From Paenibacillus sp. 37 (lineage in GTDB: Bacteria > Bacillota > Bacilli > Paenibacillales > Paenibacillaceae), in NCBI RefSeq assembly GCF_008386395.1, contig NZ_CP043761.1:744001-808000 (forward strand): a DNA stretch of 64,000 nucleotides, in the 5' to 3' direction. The stretch's first letter is position 1. Each line of letters starts with the position of its first letter. This document shows positions 7,944-16,817 of this stretch, piece after piece. The translations under genes and the position numbers were made by a program. The notes beneath the pieces are model-generated. The model was given only the letters and a program-made list of their open reading frames with translations. It searched no databases and had not been told where the DNA came from.

Positions 7944-8549
7944 TTGAATTCCAATCATCATTCAATGGAACATGTGACTTCCGAGCAACGAAATGAACCG
8001 TCAAAGCCTGAACAACCGGGAAAATCCTGGGTTGTCGAGCTGTGGGACTGGGTCAAAACGATTGTTGTTGCTTTTGTAATCATGATGCTGCTGAACCTGT
8101 TTGTGTTTAATCTGTCAATGGTCAAGGGACAGTCCATGCAGCCGACACTGGTTGAGCGAGATCGCCTTTTCGTCAACAAAATCGTATACCATCTGGGTAC
8201 TCCTTCCCGATCAGATGTGATCGTACTTCGTGATCCAAGTGAAGGTGTGGAGAAGAAGGATTTTCTGGTGAAACGGATCGTTGGACTTCCGGGAGATACA
8301 ATTGAAGTTAGGGATCACCATCTATATGTGAACGGTGAGCAACAAGCGGAGACGTACACCGATATTGAGGTGCAGGACCCTGATTTTGGCCCAATCACAC
8401 TGGAACCGGATCATTTCTTCGTGATGGGGGATAATCGTCATGAAGGCAAAAGTAAGGATAGCCGAGTGTTTGGCAGTATTACATCCGACCAGATTGTAGG
8501 CAAGGCTGAATTTATTTTCTGGCCGTTTTCTGAATTGAAGAAATTGTAA
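7944..8549 (+). CDS. Type I signal peptidase (SipS/LepB family)
   Basis: Membrane protease that cleaves signal peptides from exported proteins. One N-terminal transmembrane helix (about 36-55) is followed by the catalytic Ser in VKGQSMQPTL (near 66), the catalytic Lys in LVKRIVGLPGDTIEV (near 110), and the family box FFVMGDNRHEGKSKDSRVFG. At 201 residues it has the short Gram-positive form. The start is TTG 7944 after GAGGTG; an in-frame ATG at 7965 is possible but has a poorer site. Confidence 0.93.
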   Translation: MNSNHHSMEHVTSEQRNEPSKPEQPGKSWVVELWDWVKTIVVAFVIMMLLNLFVFNLSMVKGQSMQPTLVERDRLFVNKIVYHLGTPSRSDVIVLRDPSEGVEKKDFLVKRIVGLPGDTIEVRDHHLYVNGEQQAETYTDIEVQDPDFGPITLEPDHFFVMGDNRHEGKSKDSRVFGSITSDQIVGKAEFIFWPFSELKKL

Positions 8550-8644
8550 AATGCTTACAGGACAACAACTTCAGACTGCATTTTGCGTTAAACCATATAG
8601 ACTCGTTCCGTTTGAATTCAAATATGTAAGGCATATATAGAAAT

Positions 8645-8677
8645 TAACGCCTGTCCTCTTACCGTGAGGCGGGCGTT
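8645..8677. other. Stem-loop just upstream of the queG-MGMT gene
   Basis: AACGCC-TGT-CCTC and GAGG-CGG-GCGTT pair around a short loop. No T-run follows. It overlaps an in-frame GTG (8664) and argues that translation starts at ATG 8721. Confidence 0.45.
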
Positions 8678-8720
8678 CACTATTTACGGAATAAGTGTCG
8701 GAAGAAGAGAGGGAAGAGAA

Positions 8721-10601
8721 ATGACGAGCGTACAGACCGGGGCAGCACAGGATGCCTCTGTATGGGAGAGGTTAAAACAGGAGATCAAGGCAGCTGGCCC
8801 CGGACTGGGCATTGATGATATCGGATTTGCTTCGGCTGATCCTTTTGTTTCCCTGAAGTCGCTGCTGGAGCAGTCGCGGGATAAAGGGTATGCTTCAGGT
8901 TTTGAAGAGCCGGATATTGAAAAAAGGGTGCACCCCGCCTTAAAAGATGGCGAGCCTGCTTCACTCATTGCAATAGCCGTGGCATACCCATCCAAAATGG
9001 TGAATCCGCCGAAATCGGAGCCTGGTGCGTATCGAGGTATTTTTGCCCGTTCGGCTTGGGGTCAGGACTATCATCAGGTCCTGCGTGCAGCGATGGACAA
9101 GCTGGTCAATTTTATAAAGGAACGCGTACCTGAAGCCATGATCGAAAGCATGGTAGACACTGGAGCATTGGTGGATCGTGCGGTGTCCCAGCGTGCGGGG
9201 ATTGGTTTTAGTGCCAAAAACTGTGCCATTATATCACCCAAATTTGGTTCATGGATTTTTCTCGGAGAACTGGTAACGAATATTCCTTTTCAACCAGACA
9301 CACCTGTGACCGAAGACTGCGGTGAATGTACAAAATGTATCGATGCCTGTCCTACAGGAGCATTGGAGGGGCCGGGGCAGTTGAATTCACAGCGTTGTAT
9401 TTCTTTTGTAACCCAGACGAAAGGGTTCGTGGATGAAGAATTTATGCTGAAAATAGGCAACCGGCTGTACGGTTGTGACACGTGTCAGATCGTATGTCCG
9501 AAGAACCGGGGCAAGAACTGGGATCACCATCCCGAATTTCACCCTGATCCGGAGATTGTGAAGCCGTTGTTGCTACCACTACTGGACATTGGTAACCGGG
9601 AATTCAAGGAACGTTTCGGTCAGAGTTCCGCCGCTTGGCGGGGCAAGAAGCCGATTCAACGCAACGCCGTTATTGCCCTGGGCAATTTCAAAGACAAAAG
9701 TGCTGTACCCAAACTTACAGAAGTATTAAAACGTGATCCGCGCCCCGAGTTGCGGGGAACCGCAGCCTGGGCGTTAAGCAGAATTGGAGGAGAAGACGCC
9801 ATGAGAGCAATTGGGGAAGCTGCCGCTAACGAACAAGATGGGAACGTACTAAGCATGCTGCAGAAGGCCGAGGAGCGACTGAGTTCGTCCGAGACCTTAC
9901 CCAAACAGCCACAGGCTGGGCAAGTGAGTGAGAAGCAGCCAGAGGAACAGAACAACGAGAACAATGCTTTACGTGCGTTACAACAGGATTTGAAAATGGA
10001 AGCTGGGATTGAACCGGGTAGTGAGCAGTCTGCACAGCCTGACAAACCGGAAGCCGCAGCGTGGAAACCTTCAGCCGTTACGGGTCTTCATGGCAAGCCC
10101 GTATACTACGATGAGGTACTGACACCGATTGGTACTCTTACGTTATGCGCGACGGATGAAGGGCTGTGTCATATTGATTTTGGCGCCTTTCACGTACGGG
10201 AAGCTCATCTGCAACAATGGGCCCGCATCTGGATTGGCGAGTATCGATATGAGAAGAATGAAGAGAAGCTCAGCGAAGCTGCAAAACAGTTAAAGGAGTA
10301 TTTTGCAGGGGAGAGAAAAACGTTCGACTTGCAGCTTGAACGGCTTGGAACACCATTCCAGCTACAAGTATGGCAAGTACTGTCCGATATATCTTATGGA
10401 GAGGCCTCATCACACCAACAGGTTGCGGAAATCATCGGCAGACCCAAGGCTGTTCGTGCAGTTCTGGACGCCATTAGCAAGAATCCGATTCCGATTATTA
10501 TTCCCTGTCACCGTATCAGTGGTAAAGACGGTACCCTGGTGGGTTATGTAGGCGGTCTGCAAACCAAGGAGCAATTGCTCGCATTGGAGCAGCTATCGTA
10601 A
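8721..10601 (+). CDS. queG: Fusion: epoxyqueuosine reductase (QueG) + O6-alkylguanine-DNA alkyltransferase-like domain
   Basis: A single 626-residue frame. Residues 1 to about 400 are QueG, the cobalamin and Fe-S enzyme making queuosine in tRNA: VDTGALVDRAVSQRAGIG (conserved Asp), two 4Fe-4S motifs (CGECTKCIDACP and CDTCQIVCPKN) and a C-terminal HEAT-like repeat region. A linker rich in Gln/Glu/Asn (about 400-455) follows. The rest is a complete alkyltransferase: an N-terminal subdomain, then GTPFQLQVWQVLSDISYGE, the Arg in PKAVRAV, the methyl-accepting Cys in IPCHRISG and LVGYVGG. Two family positions differ: SYxxxA reads SSHQQVA, and RAVG reads RAVL. B. subtilis QueG is about 386 residues and has no such domain. 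ATG 8721 follows GGGAAGAG; an upstream GTG lies in a hairpin. The HD-GYP gene begins 15 bases after the stop. Confidence 0.9.
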   Translation: MTSVQTGAAQDASVWERLKQEIKAAGPGLGIDDIGFASADPFVSLKSLLEQSRDKGYASGFEEPDIEKRVHPALKDGEPASLIAIAVAYPSKMVNPPKSEPGAYRGIFARSAWGQDYHQVLRAAMDKLVNFIKERVPEAMIESMVDTGALVDRAVSQRAGIGFSAKNCAIISPKFGSWIFLGELVTNIPFQPDTPVTEDCGECTKCIDACPTGALEGPGQLNSQRCISFVTQTKGFVDEEFMLKIGNRLYGCDTCQIVCPKNRGKNWDHHPEFHPDPEIVKPLLLPLLDIGNREFKERFGQSSAAWRGKKPIQRNAVIALGNFKDKSAVPKLTEVLKRDPRPELRGTAAWALSRIGGEDAMRAIGEAAANEQDGNVLSMLQKAEERLSSSETLPKQPQAGQVSEKQPEEQNNENNALRALQQDLKMEAGIEPGSEQSAQPDKPEAAAWKPSAVTGLHGKPVYYDEVLTPIGTLTLCATDEGLCHIDFGAFHVREAHLQQWARIWIGEYRYEKNEEKLSEAAKQLKEYFAGERKTFDLQLERLGTPFQLQVWQVLSDISYGEASSHQQVAEIIGRPKAVRAVLDAISKNPIPIIIPCHRISGKDGTLVGYVGGLQTKEQLLALEQLS

Positions 10602-10616
10602 GAGCGGGGGACGTTC

Positions 10617-11648
10617 ATGAAGTATGTAAACGTGGAGAGCGTGGAAGCGGGGGAGCTTCTGGGCAAGACGGTATATTCCAGTAACGGCACGGTACTGCTG
10701 TCTGCCGGAGTCCAGCTCACCGTATACATGGTCAATACGCTGAAGCGTATTGGCGTGACCATGTTATACATCCAGGATGAAGCGTATAAAGATGTGGATG
10801 CAGAAGACATTCTGGATGAAACCACGAAACGGGCAATAATTAACGAAATGAGTGTCACACTCGAATCCATTCGATCCGGGAAAGATTGGAGTCCGAGAAA
10901 GGTTGCCCTCAGTATAGAGAAGTTGCTGAATGATGTACTGAACGGGCGTGAAATGCTTGTGCAGCTCACCGATATTCGTACCAAAGACAATGCACAGTAT
11001 GTTCATGCGATGAATGTATGTTTGTTGTCTTCGGTCATCGGACTGAATATGGGACTCAATTATAATCAACTGAAGGACCTTGCTGTGGGGGCATTATTGC
11101 ATGATATTGGCAAAGTGGGGGAACCTCCTGGCAGTGGCTCTGCTGCAAATTCTTCGCTGCACCATACATGGCGTGGATTTGAAGTGATTAAGAACAAACG
11201 GGAGTTCAGTCTGTTGGTCGCCCATACGGCCCTGCAACATCATGAGCATGTAGATGGTACAGGCATGCCGAGGGGAATCAAAGGGAGTGACATTCATCTG
11301 TTTGCGAGAATCGTTAGTGTGGCTAATATCTATGATAATCTCATTAATGGTTTATCCAAGGACAGTTTGATGCCACATGAGGCCTGTGAAGAGATGATGG
11401 CGTTGTCTGGTACAAAGCTCGATCGGGACATTCTGATTGAGTTCAACAAGAGTGTATCCGTGTATCCCAATGGTACAGCGGTACGACTGTCCACCAAAGA
11501 GACTGGAGTCATTGTGCGTCAACATCGGGGATTGCCCGGCAGACCTGTAATCAGGGTGGCACGCGGAAGTACGCGTTATTCTCTGGATGTGGTTGAAATC
11601 GATCTGGCTCAGCATACAACCGTTTTCATTGAAGCTGTCATGACGTAG
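10617..11648 (+). CDS. HD-GYP domain protein (putative c-di-GMP phosphodiesterase)
   Basis: 343 residues: an N-terminal region of about 120 residues, then an HD-GYP-type domain with LLHDIGKVGEP and HEHVDGTGMPRGIKG. The GYP signature is degenerate here (GMP in place of GYP), as in many family members. Such proteins hydrolyse cyclic di-GMP to GMP or pGpG. The C-terminal 50 residues form a small extra region. The start ATG 10617 has GCGGGGGA upstream. It lies 15 bases after queG-MGMT, so co-transcription is likely, without an obvious functional link. Confidence 0.82.
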   Translation: MKYVNVESVEAGELLGKTVYSSNGTVLLSAGVQLTVYMVNTLKRIGVTMLYIQDEAYKDVDAEDILDETTKRAIINEMSVTLESIRSGKDWSPRKVALSIEKLLNDVLNGREMLVQLTDIRTKDNAQYVHAMNVCLLSSVIGLNMGLNYNQLKDLAVGALLHDIGKVGEPPGSGSAANSSLHHTWRGFEVIKNKREFSLLVAHTALQHHEHVDGTGMPRGIKGSDIHLFARIVSVANIYDNLINGLSKDSLMPHEACEEMMALSGTKLDRDILIEFNKSVSVYPNGTAVRLSTKETGVIVRQHRGLPGRPVIRVARGSTRYSLDVVEIDLAQHTTVFIEAVMT

Positions 11649-11677
11649 CTTGTGTGCGGTTCAACTGGAAAATCCGT

Positions 11678-11706
11678 TTGCTCAAGGCGTGCGGAAATGC
11701 TATGAT
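11678..11706 (+). promoter_or_regulatory. Candidate sigma-A promoter of the yneF-like gene
   Basis: TTGCTC (11678-11683), 17 bp, TATGAT (11701-11706), about 108 bases before the start codon. Confidence 0.5.
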
Positions 11707-11813
11707 ACTTTCAGGAAATCCGGTCTGTGTCAGGTTTGCAACATGTGCGCTTAACATCATGAAGTGACACGGATTATCAGGCTTTTTAGAATGCATACAG
11801 AGGTGTCTAAGAG

Positions 11814-12077
11814 ATGGATATTGTTATACCGATTATTACATTGATTGTTGGTCTGGTCGGGGGATTTTTCATCGGGGTGTTCTACTTGCGTAAACAACTT
11901 GAGAAAATGCAAAGCAATCCGGACATGCTTCAGAAAATGGCGAAGCAAATGGGCTACAACCTGAATGGCAAGCAAATGCAGCGTGCCCAGCAGATGATGA
12001 AGAATCAGCAGCCAGGAGCGAAAATGCCTCAGCCGCAACAGCATCCTGCGCGTAAAAGTTCGGGCCGCCGAAAATAA
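11814..12077 (+). CDS. YneF family small membrane protein (UPF0154)
   Basis: 87 residues. One N-terminal transmembrane helix (about 4-27, with GLVGGFFIGVFY) is followed by the family core LRKQLEKMQSNPDMLQKMAKQMG and a basic Gln/Pro-rich tail. The family has no assigned function; B. subtilis YneF is about 72 residues. The tail here is longer. Start ATG 11814 after AAGAG. Confidence 0.85.
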   Translation: MDIVIPIITLIVGLVGGFFIGVFYLRKQLEKMQSNPDMLQKMAKQMGYNLNGKQMQRAQQMMKNQQPGAKMPQPQQHPARKSSGRRK

Positions 12078-12104
12078 TAGCAGGGAATAACTGCTTAAAG
12101 TGCG

Positions 12105-12148
12105 TGTTCAAAAAGTTGGGTCGGACTTTTTGAACAACCTCTTACAGT
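12105..12148. repeat. Short intergenic palindromic repeat, copy 2
   Basis: TGTTCAAAAAG (12105-12115) and CTTTTTGAACA (12126-12136) form an 11-bp perfect inverted pair, followed by the same tail as the copy at 3968-4029. It lies between the yneF-like gene and folE. Confidence 0.75.
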
Positions 12149-12174
12149 AGTGGTTCGAAAGGAGGCGTTTGGCA

Positions 12175-12768
12175 GTGGCTGGCGTTAAAGATTATTTGAA
12201 TTCAAAAGTATCCGACAATCGGGAAAAGATCGAGTATCATGTAGAGCAGATCCTGAAATTGATCGGGGAAGATAGTACACGTGAAGGGCTGCTTGAAACG
12301 CCTGCACGTGTGACCCGAATGTATGAAGAAATTTTTGGTGGTTATGAAGTAGATCCACGCGATGTGCTCGGTGTTACGTTTGACGAGAATCATGAAGAAC
12401 TGGTTATCGTTAAGGATATTGTCTACTACAGTCAGTGTGAGCACCATATGGCGCCGTTCTTCGGCAAGGTACACATTGGCTATGTACCAAGCGGCAAGAT
12501 CGTTGGTCTGAGCAAAATGGCTCGTCTGGTCGAAGCAGTAACACGTCGCCTTCAAGTTCAGGAACGTATTACTTCACAGATTGCTGACATTCTGACAGAG
12601 GCCGTTGAACCTCATGGAGTTATGGTCGTTGTGGAAGGCGAGCACTTGTGCATGTGTTCCCGCGGCGTGAAGAAACCGGGAAGCAAGACGGTAACGTCTG
12701 CTGTACGTGGTTCTTTCCGTGAGAATCCGGCACAACGTGCGGAGTTCTTGTCTTTGGTGAAAGATTAA
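12175..12768 (+). CDS. folE: GTP cyclohydrolase I
   Basis: Converts GTP to 7,8-dihydroneopterin triphosphate, the first step of folate synthesis. Zinc ligands are visible: Cys and His in SQCEHHMAPF, and the second Cys in EHLCMCSRGVKKPGS. GRLQVQER-type and SAVRGSF segments are conserved. Length (197-199) is standard for the decamer-forming enzyme. GGAGG at 12161-12165 is 9 bases before GTG 12175 but only 3 before TTG 12169, so I prefer the GTG start. A terminator follows at 12858. Confidence 0.95.
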   Translation: MAGVKDYLNSKVSDNREKIEYHVEQILKLIGEDSTREGLLETPARVTRMYEEIFGGYEVDPRDVLGVTFDENHEELVIVKDIVYYSQCEHHMAPFFGKVHIGYVPSGKIVGLSKMARLVEAVTRRLQVQERITSQIADILTEAVEPHGVMVVVEGEHLCMCSRGVKKPGSKTVTSAVRGSFRENPAQRAEFLSLVKD

Positions 12769-12857
12769 GATCAGGTATGTCCACACGCTGGACAAGCCGG
12801 ATGTGTAAGTTCCTTTGGTTTTGGAAGCAGTAGTTTCTAAGCCATAGGATGTGATAT

Positions 12858-12891
12858 AAATAAGCCGTGTTCCCTGGGAACCGGCTTATTT
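12858..12891 (+). terminator. Terminator after folE
   Basis: AAATAAGCCG...GTTCCC and GGGAAC...CGGCTTATTT form a long stem with a one-base bulge and a short loop. Confidence 0.8.
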
Positions 12892-12957
12892 ATATATGTG
12901 TTGTCATTCCTATATACTGGATACATATGAATTCGTTAAGCCGGAGGTAATGGAACG

Positions 12958-13812
12958 ATGAGTGTACCTTCCCATTCAGATCAACCGGTTCAGCCGGAAA
13001 AGGGACTACAGGCAGATCAACAGGCTACATTGCGTCTGCAAATCTGGGAGACACCACTCATGCGACAAGGGAGTAGTGTACTCGAAGCTTTTGCTTGGGA
13101 AGAAGTTATGTGCAGGCGGGTTGGGGCAGGGCATCTACCTGTTGCACATATATGGAGACACCCAGCTGCCTTTGTAGCGGGTCTGCGTGACCGCAGGTTG
13201 CCACAGGCTGTAGAAGCGATGGAACAGATTAGAAGCCAAGGTACAGCGGTCTGTGTTCGGCCTTCCGGTGGAGCGGCAGTACCCTTGAACCCAGGGGTAG
13301 TTAATGTGTCACTGATTCTGCCTAATCCCGGACATGCCATCAATATTCATGATGATTTCCGGGAGATGGCTTCGATTATTGCCGAGTCGCTAACGCCGTG
13401 GTCGAATCAGGCGCAAACTGGTGAGGTTCAGGGTGCTTTTTGCCCGGGAGATTATGATGTCAGTGTAGGTGGCCTAAAATTCTGTGGTATTGCCCAGCGT
13501 AGACAAGCAAAGGCGTATATTATTACTGCTTTTATTATTGTGGAAGGTCAGGGAGATCAATTGGCAGCGGCCGTGCGACAATTCTATCAGCATGCAGCAG
13601 GCGGGGCGAGTGAAGGATATCCCGATGCTCAGCCTGGCACGATGGCAAGTCTGAAAGAATTGGCAGGTGTACCTTCAGCTGCGGCATATACTGCGGCTTT
13701 GGTTCGCACACTGCGCGATCGCTATCCGCAGGCGGAGACCAGCAGGGTGCTTAGCGTTGGTTCTGAAGAAGTACGCGTGACAGCTGAGCAGATGAAGCTA
13801 CGCTACGATTAA
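12958..13812 (+). CDS. lipL: Octanoyl-[GcvH]:protein N-octanoyltransferase (LipL)
   Basis: Moves octanoyl from the glycine-cleavage H protein to E2 subunits in Bacillus-type lipoate assembly. Of the LplA/LipB fold, 284 residues. RPSGGAAVPLNPGVVNVSLI matches the ligase signature. GAFCPGDYDVSVGGLKFCGIAQRR carries the catalytic Cys (about residue 162) in LipL-type context, rather than the Lys-only pattern of true ligases. The start ATG 12958 follows CGGAGG. Monocistronic after the folE terminator. Confidence 0.88.
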   Translation: MSVPSHSDQPVQPEKGLQADQQATLRLQIWETPLMRQGSSVLEAFAWEEVMCRRVGAGHLPVAHIWRHPAAFVAGLRDRRLPQAVEAMEQIRSQGTAVCVRPSGGAAVPLNPGVVNVSLILPNPGHAINIHDDFREMASIIAESLTPWSNQAQTGEVQGAFCPGDYDVSVGGLKFCGIAQRRQAKAYIITAFIIVEGQGDQLAAAVRQFYQHAAGGASEGYPDAQPGTMASLKELAGVPSAAAYTAALVRTLRDRYPQAETSRVLSVGSEEVRVTAEQMKLRYD

Positions 13813-13882
13813 CACTTTTTACTAGGGCTTGGAATTGGTTAATAGAGATGATATGATGTGATTTCGGAAGGAGAGTGTTAGG

Positions 13883-14107
13883 ATGGACACATTGAGATAT
13901 ACGTATTTATATGAGGTTGTATCAACAGGCGAAAAATCCGAGTTCAGCCAAATGGCAACAAGCAAGGAAGAGGCTGCTGCACTGATCGTTGCACGTATAG
14001 CCGATCTGGAGTTTACAGATGAGTCTGATATCAAGCTGGGCGATCTGATCTCCATTAGCAAACAGGTTGGCGACAACTATGTGGCGTGCGAGGGCTGTGC
14101 TTCTTAA
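13883..14107 (+). CDS. Small acidic protein of unknown function
   Basis: 74 residues, no signal peptide or membrane helix. It opens with MDTLRYTYLYEVVSTGE and ends with a Cys pair in VACEGCAS. The start is well supported: AAGGAGAG at 13868-13875. Family not recognised. It lies 70 bases after lipL and before two terminators. The two terminal cysteines (C-x2-C) could bind metal or form a disulfide, but nothing more can be said. Confidence 0.7.
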   Translation: MDTLRYTYLYEVVSTGEKSEFSQMATSKEEAAALIVARIADLEFTDESDIKLGDLISISKQVGDNYVACEGCAS

Positions 14108-14142
14108 GTGAACATTTAGAAATAGGAAGTCTCTCAAAATAC

Positions 14143-14178
14143 AAGCAAGTCTCTTTTTACAGGAGGCTTGCTTTTTTG
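14143..14178 (+). terminator. Terminator after the small acidic protein gene
   Basis: AAGCAAG and CTTGCTT with a 17-base loop, then TTTTT. Confidence 0.6.
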
Positions 14179-14186
14179 TATACACC

Positions 14187-14232
14187 AAAAAGAGATATCT
14201 TTCAGTCATTCGGCTGGAGATATCTCTTTTTT
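14187..14232. terminator. Bidirectional terminator before the second SOD gene
   Basis: AAAAAGAGATATCT and AGATATCTC followed by TTTTTT. It serves the convergent SOD gene on the - strand. Confidence 0.85.
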
Positions 14233-14255
14233 CTCTAATCGATCTAACCCCAAGC

Positions 14256-15536
14256 TTAATAAGGCGGCCACAACAACTTGCGTGCCGTTTCGTAACGCTC
14301 CGCAACAGCGGGCCAGTAGACAACGTTCCACCAATCCTCGATATATTTTTTGCGTTCATTCTGATGTTTCAGATAGTAGGCATGTTCCCACACATCCAGT
14401 GGCAGGAGCGGTACGATATCGGACTGGGACAGGTTCTGGTGTTTTTCCGCCTGCAAAATCTCCAAACGATGTGCTCTCGGGCTCCAGACAAGCATCGCCC
14501 AGCCACTGCCTTCCACTTTATTCGCGGCTTCTGTGAATTGATTCTTAAACGCTTCATAACTTCCGAAATCTCGCTTGATCTGCTCTGCCAGCATACCGGA
14601 AGGTTTGCCGCCGCCAGCAGGATTCATAATCGTCCAGAAGATCGTATGCAGGTAGTGGCCAGCCCCGTTGAAGGCGAGTTCACGTTCCCAATGTTTGATG
14701 AGTTCAAAATTATTCTTTTTTCGCGATTCCGCCAGCTTCTTCTCTGCTACATTTAATCCGTCCACATAAGATTGATGGTGTTTGTCATGATGGATACGCA
14801 TCGTCAGCTCATCAATATGTGGCTCCAGCGCATTGTACGCATAGGGAAGAGGGGGCAGTGTGTGCCCTCCAATGGGAACCGGCTTTTCTTTTACGGGAGG
14901 TGCTGTAGTGCTGGGTGTGGCTTGTGTTGTTCCGGTAGAAGGCGGTTGAACGGTTGCAGATTGGATCTGAGCTGAAGCAGCAGGTGCATTTACATTCCCC
15001 TCTGGAGAAGTTGGAGCTTCTGAAGCTTGGCGATGGACGCTTCCGGACCCTGACGTATGAAGCGCATTTTCCAGAAAAAGTGATGGCTCCGAATCCGTTT
15101 CACGCAAGATGCCCGGTTGGCCAAGCGTATCCAATACGCCCAGAAAATACTCCGATTCGCGGATAAAATGCAGAATGAGTACTTTGGCAAGCGGAACAGC
15201 TTGCACAGCAGCGCTTTGTTCCAGAAGAACATACAGCTGTTTGATGAACTCTCTCGATTGCTGCCGAGCTGCCAGCACAAGTTGATCGATACAACGAACC
15301 ATGTAGGGAGCAGGTGGATGGGTTGCGGGCAATAGTTGTTTTAAAAGCTGATTGGCTACTCGCTCACTGTTTGCAAAGGTAACCTCCCATTCCTCCAGCA
15401 GCTTGACGTATGGGGGCTCCAGATCAGGAACCAGGGCACGGATGACGAGTGTATGTTCTTTCTCTTGCTCTTTCCAGAAACGAATTTCCTCCAATGTCCG
15501 CAGAGGCAGCAGGTGACCATATCCATACCAGTTCAT
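14256..15536 (-). CDS. Superoxide dismutase with a long N-terminal helical domain and Pro/Thr linker
   Basis: 426 residues in three parts. Residues 1 to about 145 are a helical region (starts MNWYGYGHLLPLRTLEEIRFW; His/Glu-rich) that I judge similar to the DUF2935-type ferritin-like domain. About 150-215 is a Ser/Thr/Ala/Pro/Gln linker. From GGHTLPPLPYAYNALEPH to the end is a complete Fe/Mn SOD. All four metal ligands appear present: His in EPHIDELTMRIHHDKHH, His in GHYLHTIFW, Asp and His in [17 protein letters not shown]. There is no signal peptide. The start has GAAGGAGG about 9 bases upstream. Known two-domain relatives in Bacillus (SodF) are about 280 residues. What the N-terminal domain does is unknown. 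Confidence 0.85.
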   Translation of the reverse strand: MNWYGYGHLLPLRTLEEIRFWKEQEKEHTLVIRALVPDLEPPYVKLLEEWEVTFANSERVANQLLKQLLPATHPPAPYMVRCIDQLVLAARQQSREFIKQLYVLLEQSAAVQAVPLAKVLILHFIRESEYFLGVLDTLGQPGILRETDSEPSLFLENALHTSGSGSVHRQASEAPTSPEGNVNAPAASAQIQSATVQPPSTGTTQATPSTTAPPVKEKPVPIGGHTLPPLPYAYNALEPHIDELTMRIHHDKHHQSYVDGLNVAEKKLAESRKKNNFELIKHWERELAFNGAGHYLHTIFWTIMNPAGGGKPSGMLAEQIKRDFGSYEAFKNQFTEAANKVEGSGWAMLVWSPRAHRLEILQAEKHQNLSQSDIVPLLPLDVWEHAYYLKHQNERKKYIEDWWNVVYWPAVAERYETARKLLWPPY

Positions 15537-15633
15537 CTATGTTGAACCTCCTTCAGATGAAATTCATTGCATGCAGACCGTCTGTTCATGCGTCACAAGA
15601 GTATATTCCGCGAGCTTGTTGTCCTATGAGTAC

Positions 15634-15668
15634 AAAAAAAGAGCCCCTGAGGGCTCTGGAAAAAATTC
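15634..15668 (-). terminator. Terminator of the membrane-anchored hydrolase gene
   Basis: AGAGCCC and GGGCTCT with a short CTGA-type loop. A T-run follows on the - strand. Confidence 0.8.
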
Positions 15669-15684
15669 AATGATTAAAATTTGG

Positions 15685-16710
15685 TTATTGTCCATTATTC
15701 GTGTTCTGCACATCGTCACTGCTTGTTTTCGTTACATGACTGAGGAAAGTTGAGACACGACGCAGATATTCCTTTGGATGCTCCCGGAAGATCAACTCAT
15801 GATGCGCATCCTGGACAATCCATACATCGGAGTACGGATTGGTCTGGTTGGCGGCGAGTTGCTCCGCAATTGGATAAGGTGCCTTCTCGTCCTCTGTACC
15901 ATGGATGAAGAAAATCGGGAACGGATAATCTTCCTTTTTCACTTCCTGGTATGGAATCTGTTGTAATCCGGTACCATTCAGAACAGGGAACAACAGCTTC
16001 ATGATCTCCAGTGTAGGCTGACGTGGCAGATCGATCTGGTTGTGAATGTTGTGGTACAGTGTATCTGGCTCCAGCAGGAACGCACTGTCCAGAATCATTG
16101 CATCCACTTCCTTCGTAATCAGTCCGGTTTGTAACGCTGTACCGGCACCCATCGAGAAGCCCCAGACAACCAGTTCCTGCGCACCACGTTGCTTGGCGAA
16201 CTGGATCGCACCGAGCAATTGCTGTGACTCAGCTTTGCCACCTGTTGCTACAGCTTTGTTCACCTGTGAGGCGAAGCCATAATCGAACATGACCACGTTG
16301 AACCCAAGTTGATGAGCATAGTGTGCCAGGTCATACATGGGAACCCATGTTTCTTCACGATTGGCACCATAGCCGTGACTGAAAATAATCGTTTTGCTTG
16401 CAGCATTGTCAGCAGGTATATACCATCCCTGCATCGTCCGGCTGCCATCTGCTGCCGGGAACGTGATGTCTTCGTACTTCATGTTCTTGGCTTGCATCGG
16501 ATTGGAGAAGACCGGCGCTACAGTAGGATTGGATAATACCCATGCGATATAACCATGCAGTGCAATAAAACAAAACAGTAGAAAAAATACAACGGAGAGC
16601 AGCAGCGCTACGATAATATGTTTGAACCGAATCAGCCTCGGTGATAGGGAAGAGGGCAGATCGGACACTTTTGTTTGCAGCGGGGCTTCGCTCTGGGATG
16701 TTGGATACAT
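15685..16710 (-). CDS. Membrane-anchored alpha/beta-hydrolase (YqkD-like)
   Basis: 341 residues. One hydrophobic helix near residues 30-55 precedes an outside-facing hydrolase domain. The oxyanion region is FSHGYGANREETW, the nucleophile elbow GFSMGAGTAL, the acid in IHGTEDEKAPY and the catalytic His in VQDAHHELIFREHP. The layout resembles B. subtilis YqkD. Substrate unknown. The start has AAAGGAGGGG 5-6 bases upstream. A clear promoter lies 100 bases upstream (16818-16846). Confidence 0.82.
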   Translation of the reverse strand: MYPTSQSEAPLQTKVSDLPSSLSPRLIRFKHIIVALLLSVVFFLLFCFIALHGYIAWVLSNPTVAPVFSNPMQAKNMKYEDITFPAADGSRTMQGWYIPADNAASKTIIFSHGYGANREETWVPMYDLAHYAHQLGFNVVMFDYGFASQVNKAVATGGKAESQQLLGAIQFAKQRGAQELVVWGFSMGAGTALQTGLITKEVDAMILDSAFLLEPDTLYHNIHNQIDLPRQPTLEIMKLLFPVLNGTGLQQIPYQEVKKEDYPFPIFFIHGTEDEKAPYPIAEQLAANQTNPYSDVWIVQDAHHELIFREHPKEYLRRVSTFLSHVTKTSSDDVQNTNNGQ

Positions 16711-16817
16711 GAATGCCCCTCCTTTGAAGTTCAGTTGAAGATAACAACGACATGAAAAGAGAATTGCGTCGATTTCAGAGCCTGCTTCAGAGCGATATCT
16801 TAATGTAATATATCTTT

